Part shown: positions 1 through 8,168 of the stretch, in pieces
Layout of the letters: each line of letters opens with the position of its first letter
How positions within the stretch are numbered: the first letter of the stretch is position 1
Origin: Thermoplasmata archaeon
GTDB lineage: Archaea; Thermoplasmatota; Thermoplasmata; Lutacidiplasmatales; UBA184
NCBI GenBank assembly: GCA_021826685.1
Contig: JAKAYT010000009.1
Coordinates: 1 to 48,036, forward strand
Length of the DNA: 48,036 nt
Direction of reading: 5' to 3'
Program-made: the position numbers and the translations under genes
Notes under the pieces: generated by a model
The model's database searches: none
What the model was told of the DNA's origin: nothing
Seen by the model: only the letters and a program-made list of their open reading frames with translations

Positions 1-422
1 TTCATCTCGCCGAAGCCGGCAGGGTAGCTGATGTAACTGCGGACGATGGGGAGCATGCGGGCCACGGCGACAACCCAGTCGCCCCGCCGCTGGAACCAGC
101 GATCGACGCGCCCGACCTGCTCCGGACTGAGGCGCAGCCCCGCCGGCCTCGGTCGGGTGATCCACTCGCGCCCCCACCGGCCCACCCCGTAGGCGATGAA
201 GGACCCGACGAGCGAGCCGGCGAGGGCCGCGAAGATCGTACCGTAGAGAGAGAAGGTGCCCTCCGCGATCAGGAAGCCGCTGAACGTCAGGATCACCTCG
301 CTCGGGAGCGGGGGGATGCCGAAGCTCTCGACGGTCATCAGGGCGAAGACGCCCGTGAGTCCGATCGCGCCTAGGGTCGTCGTGATGAGCCAGACGACGC
401 TCCCGATGATGGAGATCGACAT
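1..422 (-). CDS. DedA family membrane protein (partial, C-terminus off the window)
   Basis: The minus-strand frame starts with ATG at 422 and is open to the left edge, so only about 140 N-terminal residues are present. It reads as a DedA/SNARE-associated (VTT) membrane protein: a hydrophobic N-terminus, then ESFGIPPLPSEVIL, a glycine-rich membrane segment, and the family signature VARMLPIVRSYISYPAG near the cut end. DedA proteins are polytopic inner-membrane proteins; several members are now linked to lipid-carrier recycling, but the substrate here cannot be told. It lies downstream of a flippase and a small hypothetical on the same strand, which fits an envelope-related cluster. The family call is firm, the function is not. 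Confidence 0.85.
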   Translation of the reverse strand, partial: MSISIIGSVVWLITTTLGAIGLTGVFALMTVESFGIPPLPSEVILTFSGFLIAEGTFSLYGTIFAALAGSLVGSFIAYGVGRWGREWITRPRPAGLRLSPEQVGRVDRWFQRRGDWVVAVARMLPIVRSYISYPAGFGEM

Positions 423-452
423 TCCGCTCGAGGTCCCCGCTCGGTCGATCCC

Positions 453-707
453 TTACGAGGATGGAGAAGAGCTCTCCGACAGCAGGCGGAACGGAATTCC
501 AAGGTGAGGGTTCGTCCGGGCCGGGATCCCCTCGAACTCGAGGGGGACCGAGCAACCTCCGCAGCTCACCGACGGGCGTTGCTGGCCCAGAAGGATGGAC
601 AGACGGATGTCGACCTCGATGGCGGCCGGCCGGCGCGGCGCTTGCGCGACCGCCCGTCGCAGCGCGTCGAGCACGACCTCGTCCGGATCGCCGGATCCCG
701 TCGTCAT
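453..707 (-). CDS. Small conserved-looking hypothetical protein (84 aa)
   Basis: ATG at 707 opens an 84-residue frame: an acidic N-terminus (TTGSGDPDEVVLDALRRAV), a central segment with a CGGC pair at residues 49-52, and a serine-rich end. I do not recognise the family. The CGGC pair could bind metal or form a disulfide, but two cysteines alone prove nothing. It lies between a flippase and a DedA gene on the same strand, 30 bases before the DedA start, so it may be co-transcribed. An AT-richer patch (TTAGAGTTAAGA) lies about 30 bases upstream. The longer frame in the ORF track (to 2123) is antisense noise that happens to be in frame. Confidence 0.5.
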   Translation of the reverse strand: MTTGSGDPDEVVLDALRRAVAQAPRRPAAIEVDIRLSILLGQQRPSVSCGGCSVPLEFEGIPARTNPHLGIPFRLLSESSSPSS

Positions 708-943
708 CGGGCCGGCCAACGAAAGCTCGGGTCTTAACTCTAATGCGGCGGACCGGCTCCCACGGGGCACCCGTAGCCCCCGAGCCGGCGGAGGTCCCTT
801 GAGGGATGGGGGCGCGTTCCCGCCGCGAAACCGGAGCTTAGAGGTCGAATCCCGGAGCACCGTCCTGAGTCCGATTGCCGAGCAAACTCGTCCCGGGGAG
901 GTCGAACGCTGCCGCGACGGGGCGGTTCCGGTCGGGGGCCCGT

Positions 944-2410
944 CTAAGGATGGCCGTGGGCGGGAGGGGTCCGCTCCCGGTGAAGCCCCCAAGCCCCAAT
1001 CCGACGCACGAACCCCAGCCGAAGGCCGAGGAAGCGCTCCACGATTCCGAGGAGCAGCGAATCCCCCTCGTCGACGCTCCGGGTGAGGACGATCATGAGG
1101 AGGTAGAACAACGCGAGCAGGAGCCCGATCGGGATGAGCGACCAACCCGGAACGTACACGAACCGCAGCGCGGTGAGGATCAGGGCGGCCGGGACCGCAG
1201 TCGCGATCAAGGGCAGCACGTAGGTGCGGCGGAACGGATGGATATGGTCGAGTCGCGCGAGCTCGGCCACGGCCAGCACGGGGTAGATCGTCGCCGCGAC
1301 GCCCCAAGCGATCGCCGAACCGTCCATGCCATAGGGAGGGACGAGGATCACGGCGAGGATCACGTCCGCCGCGACGCTGATGCTCGCGTTCACGAGCAAC
1401 AGGCGCGTCCGGGCGAGCGCGATTTGTACGGCGGCGGACGGTCCCACGATCGTCGAGAGGAACCCTCCGGTCCCGGCGATCATCAGCGGGACCGTGATCG
1501 ACGAGTAACTGGGCCCGTAGACGAGCAGGAGGGAGGGGCCCGGCAGGAAGACGAAGACGAGGAAGAGCGGGAGGCTGAAGACGGTCGTCCACTTGGTCGC
1601 CGTGGCGAAGGTCGTCTCGGCGGCCGACCGATCGCCGGTCCGAACGAGCCGGGCGGTGACGGGGAGCATGATGAACGAGAGCGCCGTGACCCCGATCGGC
1701 AGCAGGCGAACGAGCGTCAGGGAGGCGACGTACGTCCCCACTTCGGAGAAGTGCACGGCCCCGAGCACGATCGTGTCGGCGTAGCCGTTGAGGTAGCTGA
1801 ACACCGCGACGCCGAGGAGGGGCAGCGCGAAGAGGAGGGTCGGGACCGTCCGTCCGACGGCCCGAGGGCCGGGCGGCAGGTGCTTCGGAAGACCTCGCCA
1901 CGTGTAGACGAGTGCGAGCCCGAAGGCGATGCCGTAGGCCGCGGCGTAGGACCAGAGGGCAAACGAGTAGGAAATCCCTAGCGCGGGATCGACGTACGCG
2001 CCCACGATGAGGCCCACGAAGAGGATTGGTCCTAGGATGTAGACGAAGAGCGCGTACGGCCAGACCACTTCGAATCCCTGGAAGATCGCCGTGAGGAGCG
2101 TCGCCCCCTCGTAGAAGCCCCATGCCAGGCCGATGACCTGGACCCCCAGCGTGACCGCGGACGAACCGGTGGCCGCGCCGATGGTCGGCCCGGCGAAGTA
2201 GAGACCGACCGGGATCGCGACGCAGCTCAGACCGCCGTAGAGGAGCCCGGTCCGAACCAGGGCGCGTCGCTCGGGTTCATGTGTCGAATACGGCAGGTTG
2301 CGGGCGAGGGTGTTCTGCAAGCCCAAACCGCCCACCATCGCCACGACGCTGGCGATGGCGATGCTGTCGCTGAAGGCGTCCCAGTCAGTCGCGGAGAGGG
2401 TCCGGACCAA
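944..2410 (-). CDS. Polysaccharide/oligosaccharide flippase (MATE-like, Wzx type)
   Basis: This is a polytopic membrane protein with about 12-14 hydrophobic segments, of the polysaccharide-biosynthesis (Wzx/RfbX, MOP superfamily) type. The family-like N-terminal run LVRTLSATDWDAFSDSIAI is followed by GGLGLQNTLARNLP and later membrane pairs. Such proteins move lipid-linked glycans across the cytoplasmic membrane, for example for S-layer or protein glycosylation. The start is a problem: the only in-frame start codon is TTG at 2410, but the frame stays open upstream and encodes the rest of the first membrane helix (GTLLLFTATLVFIAASF), which family members have. The real N-terminus therefore lies upstream of 2410 or has been frameshifted (see findings). 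A basic C-terminal tail ends at 944. Confidence 0.8.
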   Translation of the reverse strand: MVRTLSATDWDAFSDSIAIASVVAMVGGLGLQNTLARNLPYSTHEPERRALVRTGLLYGGLSCVAIPVGLYFAGPTIGAATGSSAVTLGVQVIGLAWGFYEGATLLTAIFQGFEVVWPYALFVYILGPILFVGLIVGAYVDPALGISYSFALWSYAAAYGIAFGLALVYTWRGLPKHLPPGPRAVGRTVPTLLFALPLLGVAVFSYLNGYADTIVLGAVHFSEVGTYVASLTLVRLLPIGVTALSFIMLPVTARLVRTGDRSAAETTFATATKWTTVFSLPLFLVFVFLPGPSLLLVYGPSYSSITVPLMIAGTGGFLSTIVGPSAAVQIALARTRLLLVNASISVAADVILAVILVPPYGMDGSAIAWGVAATIYPVLAVAELARLDHIHPFRRTYVLPLIATAVPAALILTALRFVYVPGWSLIPIGLLLALFYLLMIVLTRSVDEGDSLLLGIVERFLGLRLGFVRRIGAWGLHRERTPPAHGHP

Positions 2411-2620
2411 CAGGACCCGCCAGACGAAGCTCGCGGCGATGAATACCAGGGTCGCGGTGAAGAGGAGAAGGGTCCCTCGGGTGACGACGCTGAGCCCGTT
2501 ACGAGACGGCTCCCTCGGCTCCTCTACCGTATCGCGCCTCGGCGCAGGGAATAGGCCTCCCCCATTACACTTGCTTCGAGGATAGGGCGATCAAGGAGCG
2601 GGGCGATCCGCGAGCGCACT

Positions 2621-3520
2621 CTAGGCGAACTCGTCCAGGAGCTTCTCGCGCCCGACGAGGCCCGCGTTCTGGTGCGCGAGGGGACCCGCGCTGAGGACCT
2701 CCTCGAGGTCTTCGTACGTCGGGTGATCAACCTTGTAGAAGAGGCCGATCGGGATCTTTTCGCCCCACTCGATCGCGCGCTGGAAGGCGAGGCCGATGTT
2801 GGTCGGGTCGTGCCCCGAGGTCTCAAGCTTGTAGACACGCTGCCGGAAGAAATCGAACGTGTTCAGCTTGTTGTACGTGACGCAAGGGCTGAAGACATCG
2901 ACGAAGGAGAACCCCCGGTGCTGGATCCCGTTCGCGATGAGGTCGGCCAAATGCTTGACGTCTCCGCTGAACCCGCGGGCGACGTAGGTCGCGCCCGAGG
3001 CGAGGGCCAGCGCGATCGGGTCCACCGGTCGCTCGATGACCCCGTTCGGCGTGGACTTCGTCTTCTGCCCCATCATGGACGTTGGGCTCGCCTGACCGGT
3101 GGTGAGGCCGTAGATTTGGTTGTCCATGGTCACGTACGTCAGATCGACGTTGCGACGCATCGTATGGACGAAGTGGCCCGCACCGATGCCGAACCCGTCC
3201 CCGTCCCCACCGGTCGCGATAACGGTCAGGCCATGATTGGCCCAGCGGATCCCCTCGGCGACGGGAAGCGCGCGCCCGTGGATCGCGTGAAAGCCATAAC
3301 TCGAGAGGAAGTGGGGGAGGTTCGACGAACAGCCGATCCCCGAGACCACGGCGACGTTGTGACTCGGGACCTGCAAGCGTTTGAGCGCCATCTCGACCGC
3401 GGCCAAGACCGAGAAGTCCCCGCAGCCCGGGCACCAGGTGGGCTTCGTGTCGGACTTGCCGATGACCGGGAGCGCGGGCCCGGTCGAGGCTCGGGGGATG
3501 CTCGCGCTACTGTCCGCCAT
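2621..3520 (-). CDS. korB: 2-oxoacid:ferredoxin oxidoreductase, beta subunit
   Basis: This 299-residue protein is the thiamine-diphosphate-binding beta subunit of a 2-oxoacid:ferredoxin oxidoreductase. It shows WCPGCGD (Cys30, Cys33), GIGCSS (Cys64) and FSPCVTYN, the four cysteines that bind the single [4Fe-4S] cluster in this family. GGDGDGFGIG and the asparagine-rich DNQIYGLTTGQ form the ThDP/Mg site. The enzyme oxidatively decarboxylates a 2-oxoacid (2-oxoglutarate or pyruvate) with CoA and reduces ferredoxin. ATG at 3520 overlaps the end of korA by 14 bases, so the two subunits are translated from one message. Substrate choice cannot be settled from sequence alone, but the two-subunit alpha-gamma plus beta layout is the KorAB form. 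Confidence 0.93.
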   Translation of the reverse strand: MADSSASIPRASTGPALPVIGKSDTKPTWCPGCGDFSVLAAVEMALKRLQVPSHNVAVVSGIGCSSNLPHFLSSYGFHAIHGRALPVAEGIRWANHGLTVIATGGDGDGFGIGAGHFVHTMRRNVDLTYVTMDNQIYGLTTGQASPTSMMGQKTKSTPNGVIERPVDPIALALASGATYVARGFSGDVKHLADLIANGIQHRGFSFVDVFSPCVTYNKLNTFDFFRQRVYKLETSGHDPTNIGLAFQRAIEWGEKIPIGLFYKVDHPTYEDLEEVLSAGPLAHQNAGLVGREKLLDEFA

Positions 3521-5264
3521 GCCCGGTCAGCTCCCGTACCTTCGCCACGATCTCGTGAGGATAGAAAGGTTCGCCATCGTACTTGAGCAGTCGGTGCGGG
3601 AGGAGGATGCCGGTCTCTTGCCGGATGAGCTGCCCCAGTTGCCCCGAGTAGTTGGCTTCGACGAGGAGAGAGGTCCGGGCGCTCTCCAGCGTCGTGCTCA
3701 CGATGTCGGCCCGCAGCGGATAGACGGTCCGCACGAAGAGGAGGTTAGTGGAAATCCCCTGGGCTTCGAGGACCGGCATCGCATCGCGGATCGCTCCGAC
3801 GGTGGAGCCCCACGCGACGAACGTCACGTCGGCGTCGGGTCGCCCCTCCACGACCGGTGGGGGAGCCGCCCGGCGCAGTCCATCGAGCTTGCGCATCCGC
3901 TTCTCCATCATCTTCGCTCGCTCGGCGACCCACATCGGGACGCCCGCCCGCACGTCGCTGATGAGGTGTCCCTTCTGGTCGTGCTCGTCCGACCCGGCGA
4001 CGTACTGGAGGCCGGGTTGCCCGGGGATCGATCGGGGAGAGACCCCCGTGGGAGTGTACGCGTATCGTAGGTACTCGCCGGTGCCCGGTGCGGTGGCGGT
4101 GGCGATCCGGGCGATCGGCACGTTCAGGTTGATCTCATCCCGGTCGACCGTCGCATAGTTCTCGCTCAGGTGGAGGTCACTCGCAAGGAGGACGGGGGTC
4201 TGCCACTCCTCGGCGAGGCGGAACGCATCGATCGTCGATTGGTAGGCCTCCTTCGGGTGGGAGGGAGCGAGGATCGCGCGAGGGAATTCGCCCTGACCGG
4301 CGCCGATCATGAGGTGGAGATCCCCCTGCTCGGTCTTCGTCGGGAGCCCGGTCGAGGGCCCGGCGCGCTGCGACTCCACGACCACTACCGGCGTCTCGGT
4401 CATCCCGGCCATTCCGAGCGCTTCGACCATGAGAGAGAACCCCCCGCCGCTCGTCGCCGTCATCGCGCGAACTCCGCCGAAGCTGGCCCCCACCGCCATG
4501 TTGATCGCCGCGAGCTCGTCCTCGGCCTGCTTGACGACGATGCCGAGGTCGCGCGAGTGCGCGGCCATCCAATGCATGATGCCCGAGGCGGGAGTCATCG
4601 GGTACTGGGCCAGGAATTTCACCCCGCCGGCCGCCGCCCCGAGCGCGATCGCTTGGTTGCCCGTCAACAGGAGCTTCCCTTCTCCCTTGGGGGCAACGGC
4701 ATGGTCGTTGGCGCCGGAATGTTGCTTCGCGAACTCGTAACCGTCGGCGCTGGCCCCGAGGTTCCACGTGACGACGTCCCCCGTCTTCTTCCCGAAGGAG
4801 TCGGCGAGCGCCCCGTGAAGCACCGGGAGCGGGATGCCGGCCAGGTAGGCCATCGCCCCCAGCCCGGAGGCGTTCTGGAGAATGGCCTGACTCGTGTACT
4901 TGCGTGCGATGGCCAGGGTCGGGACCGGGAGCAGGCGCGCGCCCGTGGGAACGTCGCCGGGAGCGATCGCGAACTTCTCCGGATCGTAGACGATCGTCGC
5001 ACCGGGGCGAAGATCCGCACGGTGGATGTCGAACGTCTCGCGGTTGAGGCAGTAGAGGATGTCCGCCCCGTCCCCTTGCGAAAACGGCCGGATCTCGCTC
5101 GCTCGAGCCTGGAACCAGACGTGCCCGCCGCGGATGACCGATTGGTAGGCGTTGAGGCCGAAGACGTGCAGCCCCATCCGGGCGAAGCACCGGGCGACGG
5201 TCTCACCCAGCGAGGCAATACCATCACCGGCCTCGCCACCGGTACGTACTAGGAGATCGGACAC
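3507..5264 (-). CDS. korA: 2-oxoacid:ferredoxin oxidoreductase, fused gamma-alpha subunit
   Basis: This 585-residue protein starts with GTG at 5264. Residues 1 to about 190 are the gamma (CoA-side) domain (VRTGGEAGDGIASLGE, YQSVIRGGHVWFQ). The rest is the alpha subunit: the PYR domain (GNQAIALGAAAGGVKFLAQYPMTPAS) and a C-terminal domain ending with the family-like YDGEPFYPHEI. The gamma-alpha fusion with a separate korB is the two-subunit form. There is no fused ferredoxin domain, so electrons go to a separate ferredoxin. A BoxA-like GATAAGTA inside a perfect inverted repeat lies about 27 bases upstream, which supports the GTG start and suggests control of korAB (see findings). The moaD gene is divergent on the other side. 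Confidence 0.93.
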   Translation of the reverse strand: MSDLLVRTGGEAGDGIASLGETVARCFARMGLHVFGLNAYQSVIRGGHVWFQARASEIRPFSQGDGADILYCLNRETFDIHRADLRPGATIVYDPEKFAIAPGDVPTGARLLPVPTLAIARKYTSQAILQNASGLGAMAYLAGIPLPVLHGALADSFGKKTGDVVTWNLGASADGYEFAKQHSGANDHAVAPKGEGKLLLTGNQAIALGAAAGGVKFLAQYPMTPASGIMHWMAAHSRDLGIVVKQAEDELAAINMAVGASFGGVRAMTATSGGGFSLMVEALGMAGMTETPVVVVESQRAGPSTGLPTKTEQGDLHLMIGAGQGEFPRAILAPSHPKEAYQSTIDAFRLAEEWQTPVLLASDLHLSENYATVDRDEINLNVPIARIATATAPGTGEYLRYAYTPTGVSPRSIPGQPGLQYVAGSDEHDQKGHLISDVRAGVPMWVAERAKMMEKRMRKLDGLRRAAPPPVVEGRPDADVTFVAWGSTVGAIRDAMPVLEAQGISTNLLFVRTVYPLRADIVSTTLESARTSLLVEANYSGQLGQLIRQETGILLPHRLLKYDGEPFYPHEIVAKVRELTGHGGQ

Positions 5265-5278
5265 CGATGGCTTCAGTT

Positions 5279-5303
5279 CCCTCAGCGTACTTATCGCTGA
5301 GGG
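5279..5303. promoter_or_regulatory. Perfect 9-bp inverted repeat over the korA BoxA
   Basis: CCCTCAGCG, a 7-base spacer TACTTAT, and CGCTGAGGG form a perfect 9+9 dyad in the 83-base gap between the divergent korA and moaD genes. On the minus strand the centre reads GCGATAAGTACGC, a BoxA-like element centred about 27 bases before the korA GTG. A dyad directly over the TATA region is the usual layout of a repressor operator in archaea. The distance to the moaD GTG (about 55) is too long for a leaderless transcript. Confidence 0.55.
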
Positions 5304-5347
5304 AGACGGGTAGCGAGGGGTTTTGCGGCGACGCGGGTAGTCCGGAC

Positions 5348-5605
5348 GTGGCTGGCACGACCCGGGTCCTCCTGTTCGCCTCCGCCCGTGAGGCCGTGGG
5401 CGCCCCTCAGATCGACTGGCCGGTCCCCGACGAAGGTCTCTCCGTACCGGAGCTCGTGGCCGCCCTGGTCCGCCGTTACCCGCGCCTGGGGCCGATCGCC
5501 CCGCACTCGCGCCTTTTGATCAACGCAGAGTACGTCCGCGGAGCCCGAGCCGCGGTCCGGCCGGGCGACGAATTCGCGATCCACCCTCCGTACAGCGGGG
5601 GCTAG
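5348..5605 (+). CDS. moaD: Molybdopterin synthase small subunit (MoaD-like)
   Basis: This ubiquitin-fold sulfur carrier ends in the family Gly-Gly (HPPYSGG), which is activated by adenylation and carries the thiocarboxylate used to make molybdopterin. The conserved core starts at RVLLFASAREAVG and includes RLLINAEYV and the loop GDEFAIHPP. I chose the GTG at 5348 (85 residues, the usual family length). The ORF track starts at ATG 5267, but that adds 27 unconserved residues over the korA promoter dyad. The moaE gene follows after 2 bases, so the two halves of molybdopterin synthase are made together. A separate ThiS-like role is less likely because of moaE. Confidence 0.88.
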   Translation: MAGTTRVLLFASAREAVGAPQIDWPVPDEGLSVPELVAALVRRYPRLGPIAPHSRLLINAEYVRGARAAVRPGDEFAIHPPYSGG

Positions 5606-5607
5606 GC

Positions 5608-6093
5608 GTGTCCGTCCGGCTGTCGCGCAAACCGCTCCACGGCGAAGCCGCGCTGCGCGAGCTCTTAGGCGGCGGGCTCGGCGGGGTCGTCGTCTTCCAG
5701 GGAGTGGTCCGACCGGACCGGATCGGGTCCGAGACGGTCCGCGGGCTCCTTTACGAGAGCCACGTCGCGCCCGCGCTGCGGGCCCTCGACGCGCTGGGGC
5801 GTTCCGTGGCGCGCCGTCACGGGGCCGATCGTTGGCTCATCTGGCATCGGGTCGGCCCGGTGAGGACGGGCCAGGTCGCCGTGATCATCGGTGCGGCCGC
5901 GGCGCACCGACGTGCCGCGTTCGAGACCGTGAGCGAGTTGATCGACCGGGTGAAGGAGGAGGTGCCGCTGTGGAAGACGGCGTTAACACGACGCGCGCGT
6001 CGACCGCAACGACGCCGGAGCCGGCGGGGCGCACGATCAGCGGGTTCAGGTCGAGTTCGGCAATCTCGGGCAGCTCGACGGCGAGCTGACTGA
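5608..6093 (+). CDS. moaE: Molybdopterin synthase catalytic subunit (MoaE-like), with run-on C-terminus
   Basis: GTG at 5608 lies 2 bases after moaD. Residues 1-123 are a MoaE domain: VVFQGVVRPD near the N-terminus, LLYESHVAPAL, WHRVGPVRTGQVAVIIGAAAAHRRAAFE, and the catalytic lysine region DRVKEEVPLWK that ends the family. The enzyme moves sulfur from MoaD onto precursor Z. After LWK (5976) the frame has no stop for another 38 codons and encodes an Arg-rich tail (RRARRPQRRR) that is antisense to the end of the acyl-CoA synthetase gene. The tail is most likely not a functional domain. Molybdenum cofactor enzymes are not in this window. Confidence 0.85.
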   Translation: MSVRLSRKPLHGEAALRELLGGGLGGVVVFQGVVRPDRIGSETVRGLLYESHVAPALRALDALGRSVARRHGADRWLIWHRVGPVRTGQVAVIIGAAAAHRRAAFETVSELIDRVKEEVPLWKTALTRRARRPQRRRSRRGARSAGSGRVRQSRAARRRAD

Positions 6094-8101
6094 CGCGCTC
6101 GATCGCCTCGTAGATCGCCGGCAGGTCACCCGGCGGGGCTCCCCGCATTCCCTGGAGGACCGGGAGCCCGCGTAGGCTCTTCACCATCGTCTCGGCGGAG
6201 AGCGACACTAGCGGAGCGAGCCGGAACGTCACATCCTGCAGTGCCTCGACGTAGATTCCCCCGAGCGCGAACGCGATGATCGGACCGAACGTCGGGTCTC
6301 GCTGGAGCCCGATGAGAACCTCGGGCCCCTTCGGGACCTCCGACTCCACCTCGAAACCGTCGATCCGAGCCTTCGGAGCCTTTGCCTTCAGGGCGGTCCG
6401 CATGTCCGCCCAGGCGGACCTCAGCTCATCCGCGCCGTTGATCCCGAGCCGCACGCCTCCGACGTCGGTCTTGTGCAGGATGTCGGGGCTCGCGACCTTG
6501 AGCACGACCGGGTAGCCGATCCGCCCGGCGAGGGAGAGGACGTCGTCGAGGCTCTTCGCTTGGCCGTGCGCGGGAAATCGGATCCCGTACGCCTCGAGCA
6601 GCTCCCGTGCGAGGTACTCGGGAAGGACGGACCGTCCCTGTGCGCGCGCACGGCGGAGCGTGGCGCTCGCCTGCCTTCGATCCACGGCGAAATGACGGAC
6701 CCGCGTCTTGGGTCGGCCGCGCCATCGGCGATACTCGACCATCGCGGCCAATCCCCCGACCGCCTCTTCGGGGAACGTGAACGTAGGGATACCGGCCTGC
6801 TCCAACTGACCGACCGCGCTCGAAATATCGGTCAGGCCGAACAGACACGCGATCACGGGCTTCTTCGAGCCCTCGCGACCATCGAGGATCGCTCGGACCA
6901 GCCGGTCGGAGCTCATGGTGCCGACGGGCGTGGAGATGAGGAGGGCGGCGTCGTATTCCGGCGACTCGAGCAGCCACTTCAGCGATCGCTCGTAGCGAGA
7001 GGGGTCCACGTCCGCAGTCATGTCGACCGGGTTCGCGACGCTGGCCGCCGACGGGAGGATCCGACGCAATCGCCCGGCCAGCCCGGCGGACGGCATCGGC
7101 AGGTCGATCGACTTCCGCGCGCACGCGTCGGCCGCGAGGATTCCGGGTCCGCCCGAATTCGTCAGGATGGCGAGCCGGGTCCCGCGCATGGTCGAGCCGG
7201 ACCCCAGGACCTTCGCCATCTGGAACAGCTCGCCGATCGACTCGGCCCGGATGACGCCCGACTGCTCGAAGACCGCGTCGAAGAGATGATCGCGCGAGGA
7301 CTGGGCGAGCGAGCCGGTGTGGCTCCGCACCGCGCGCTCGCCGACCGGGGATCGGCCGCTCTTGATCACGAGGACCGGTTTGCTCTTGGTGACCTCGCGC
7401 GCGGCCTCGAGGAACCGACGACCGCTCGCCAGGCTCTCGACGTACAGTAGGATGACCCGAGTGGTAGGATCCTCCGCCAGTGACGAGATCAGGTCGTTCT
7501 CGTCGACCCCGGCGCGGTTGCCCATCGAGACGAACCGGGAGAACCCGATTCCCTCCTCGATCCCGTAGCGGAGGATTCCTGCGCAAAGCGCGCCGGACTG
7601 GCTGATGAACGCAATGTTCCCTCGGGGCGGAAGGTCCGCGGAGAACGTCGCGTTCAACCCGATCGCGGGGTCCGTGTTGATCACGCCGAAACAGTTCGGT
7701 CCGACGATCGACATGGAATACCGTCGGGCCGCTGCGATCACGCGATCCTCGAGGGCCGCACCCGCAGGGCCTATCTCCCGGAACCCGGCCGAGATGATCA
7801 CGACGCCCTTCGCGCCCTTGCGCCCGAGATCGTCGACGACCCTCTCGACCCCGGCGGCCGGGACGATTACCACTCCGAGGTCCGGGGCCTCGGGTAGCTC
7901 GTCGACGGTGGAAAAGCACCGGACCCCCGAAACGCTGGTCCAAGACGGGTTGACCGGGTAGACCACACCGCGGTACCTCGAAGTAAGCAAGTTCTGGAAG
8001 AGGGAGTGGCCCACCGAACCTTCTCGGTTCGACGCGCCCAGCACCGCGATCGACCGGGGTCGGAAGATCTCGTCGAGCTGGGTAGACCTTCCTACGACCA
8101 T
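5885..8101 (-). CDS. ADP-forming acyl-CoA (acetyl-CoA) synthetase, fused alpha-beta
   Basis: This 738-residue NDP-forming acyl-CoA synthetase has an N-terminal CoA-binding Rossmann domain (IAVLGASNREGSVGH), a succinyl-CoA-ligase-like region (FISQSGALCAG), the phosphohistidine site RAVRSHTGS (His261), and a C-terminal ATP-grasp domain (GYPVVLKVASPDILHKTDVGG, ending LDLNPLIVRP). It converts acyl-CoA, ADP and phosphate to acid, CoA and ATP, which is the archaeal route to ATP from acetyl-CoA or amino-acid-derived acyl-CoA. That fits korAB nearby. The family normally ends near VDARVVL (5984); here 32 extra Pro/Arg/Ser residues follow, antisense to moaE. ATG at 8101 has a TATA-like element upstream, shared with mrp. 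Confidence 0.92.
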   Translation of the reverse strand: MVVGRSTQLDEIFRPRSIAVLGASNREGSVGHSLFQNLLTSRYRGVVYPVNPSWTSVSGVRCFSTVDELPEAPDLGVVIVPAAGVERVVDDLGRKGAKGVVIISAGFREIGPAGAALEDRVIAAARRYSMSIVGPNCFGVINTDPAIGLNATFSADLPPRGNIAFISQSGALCAGILRYGIEEGIGFSRFVSMGNRAGVDENDLISSLAEDPTTRVILLYVESLASGRRFLEAAREVTKSKPVLVIKSGRSPVGERAVRSHTGSLAQSSRDHLFDAVFEQSGVIRAESIGELFQMAKVLGSGSTMRGTRLAILTNSGGPGILAADACARKSIDLPMPSAGLAGRLRRILPSAASVANPVDMTADVDPSRYERSLKWLLESPEYDAALLISTPVGTMSSDRLVRAILDGREGSKKPVIACLFGLTDISSAVGQLEQAGIPTFTFPEEAVGGLAAMVEYRRWRGRPKTRVRHFAVDRRQASATLRRARAQGRSVLPEYLARELLEAYGIRFPAHGQAKSLDDVLSLAGRIGYPVVLKVASPDILHKTDVGGVRLGINGADELRSAWADMRTALKAKAPKARIDGFEVESEVPKGPEVLIGLQRDPTFGPIIAFALGGIYVEALQDVTFRLAPLVSLSAETMVKSLRGLPVLQGMRGAPPGDLPAIYEAIERVSQLAVELPEIAELDLNPLIVRPAGSGVVAVDARVVLTPSSTAAPPPSPGRSTRSRSRTRHVGAPRPHR

Positions 8102-8135
8102 CCCGCGCGCCTCGGGTCCTCGCGACCGCCCCCTG

Positions 8136-8145
8136 TTATATATCG
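8136..8145. promoter_or_regulatory. Shared TATA element between acyl-CoA synthetase and mrp
   Basis: TTATATATCG is the only strongly AT-rich stretch between the two divergent genes. Its centre is about 29 bases before the mrp ATG (8169), right for leaderless transcription, and about 39 before the synthetase ATG (8101), which would give a short leader. Because the core is nearly symmetric it may serve both directions. Confidence 0.6.
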
Positions 8146-8168
8146 CCCGCCTCGTTCGAAATCCACTG

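Noticed and set aside
708-943. GC-rich gap with GAGGTCGAATCCC, resembling a tRNA T-loop
   Set aside because: No acceptor stem, anticodon arm or D arm could be paired around it on either strand.
875-1981. Plus-strand ORF of 368 aa
   Set aside because: Antisense to the flippase, made of charged repeats (RDRDRR, EEGQREEEGRD), typical of a shadow frame.
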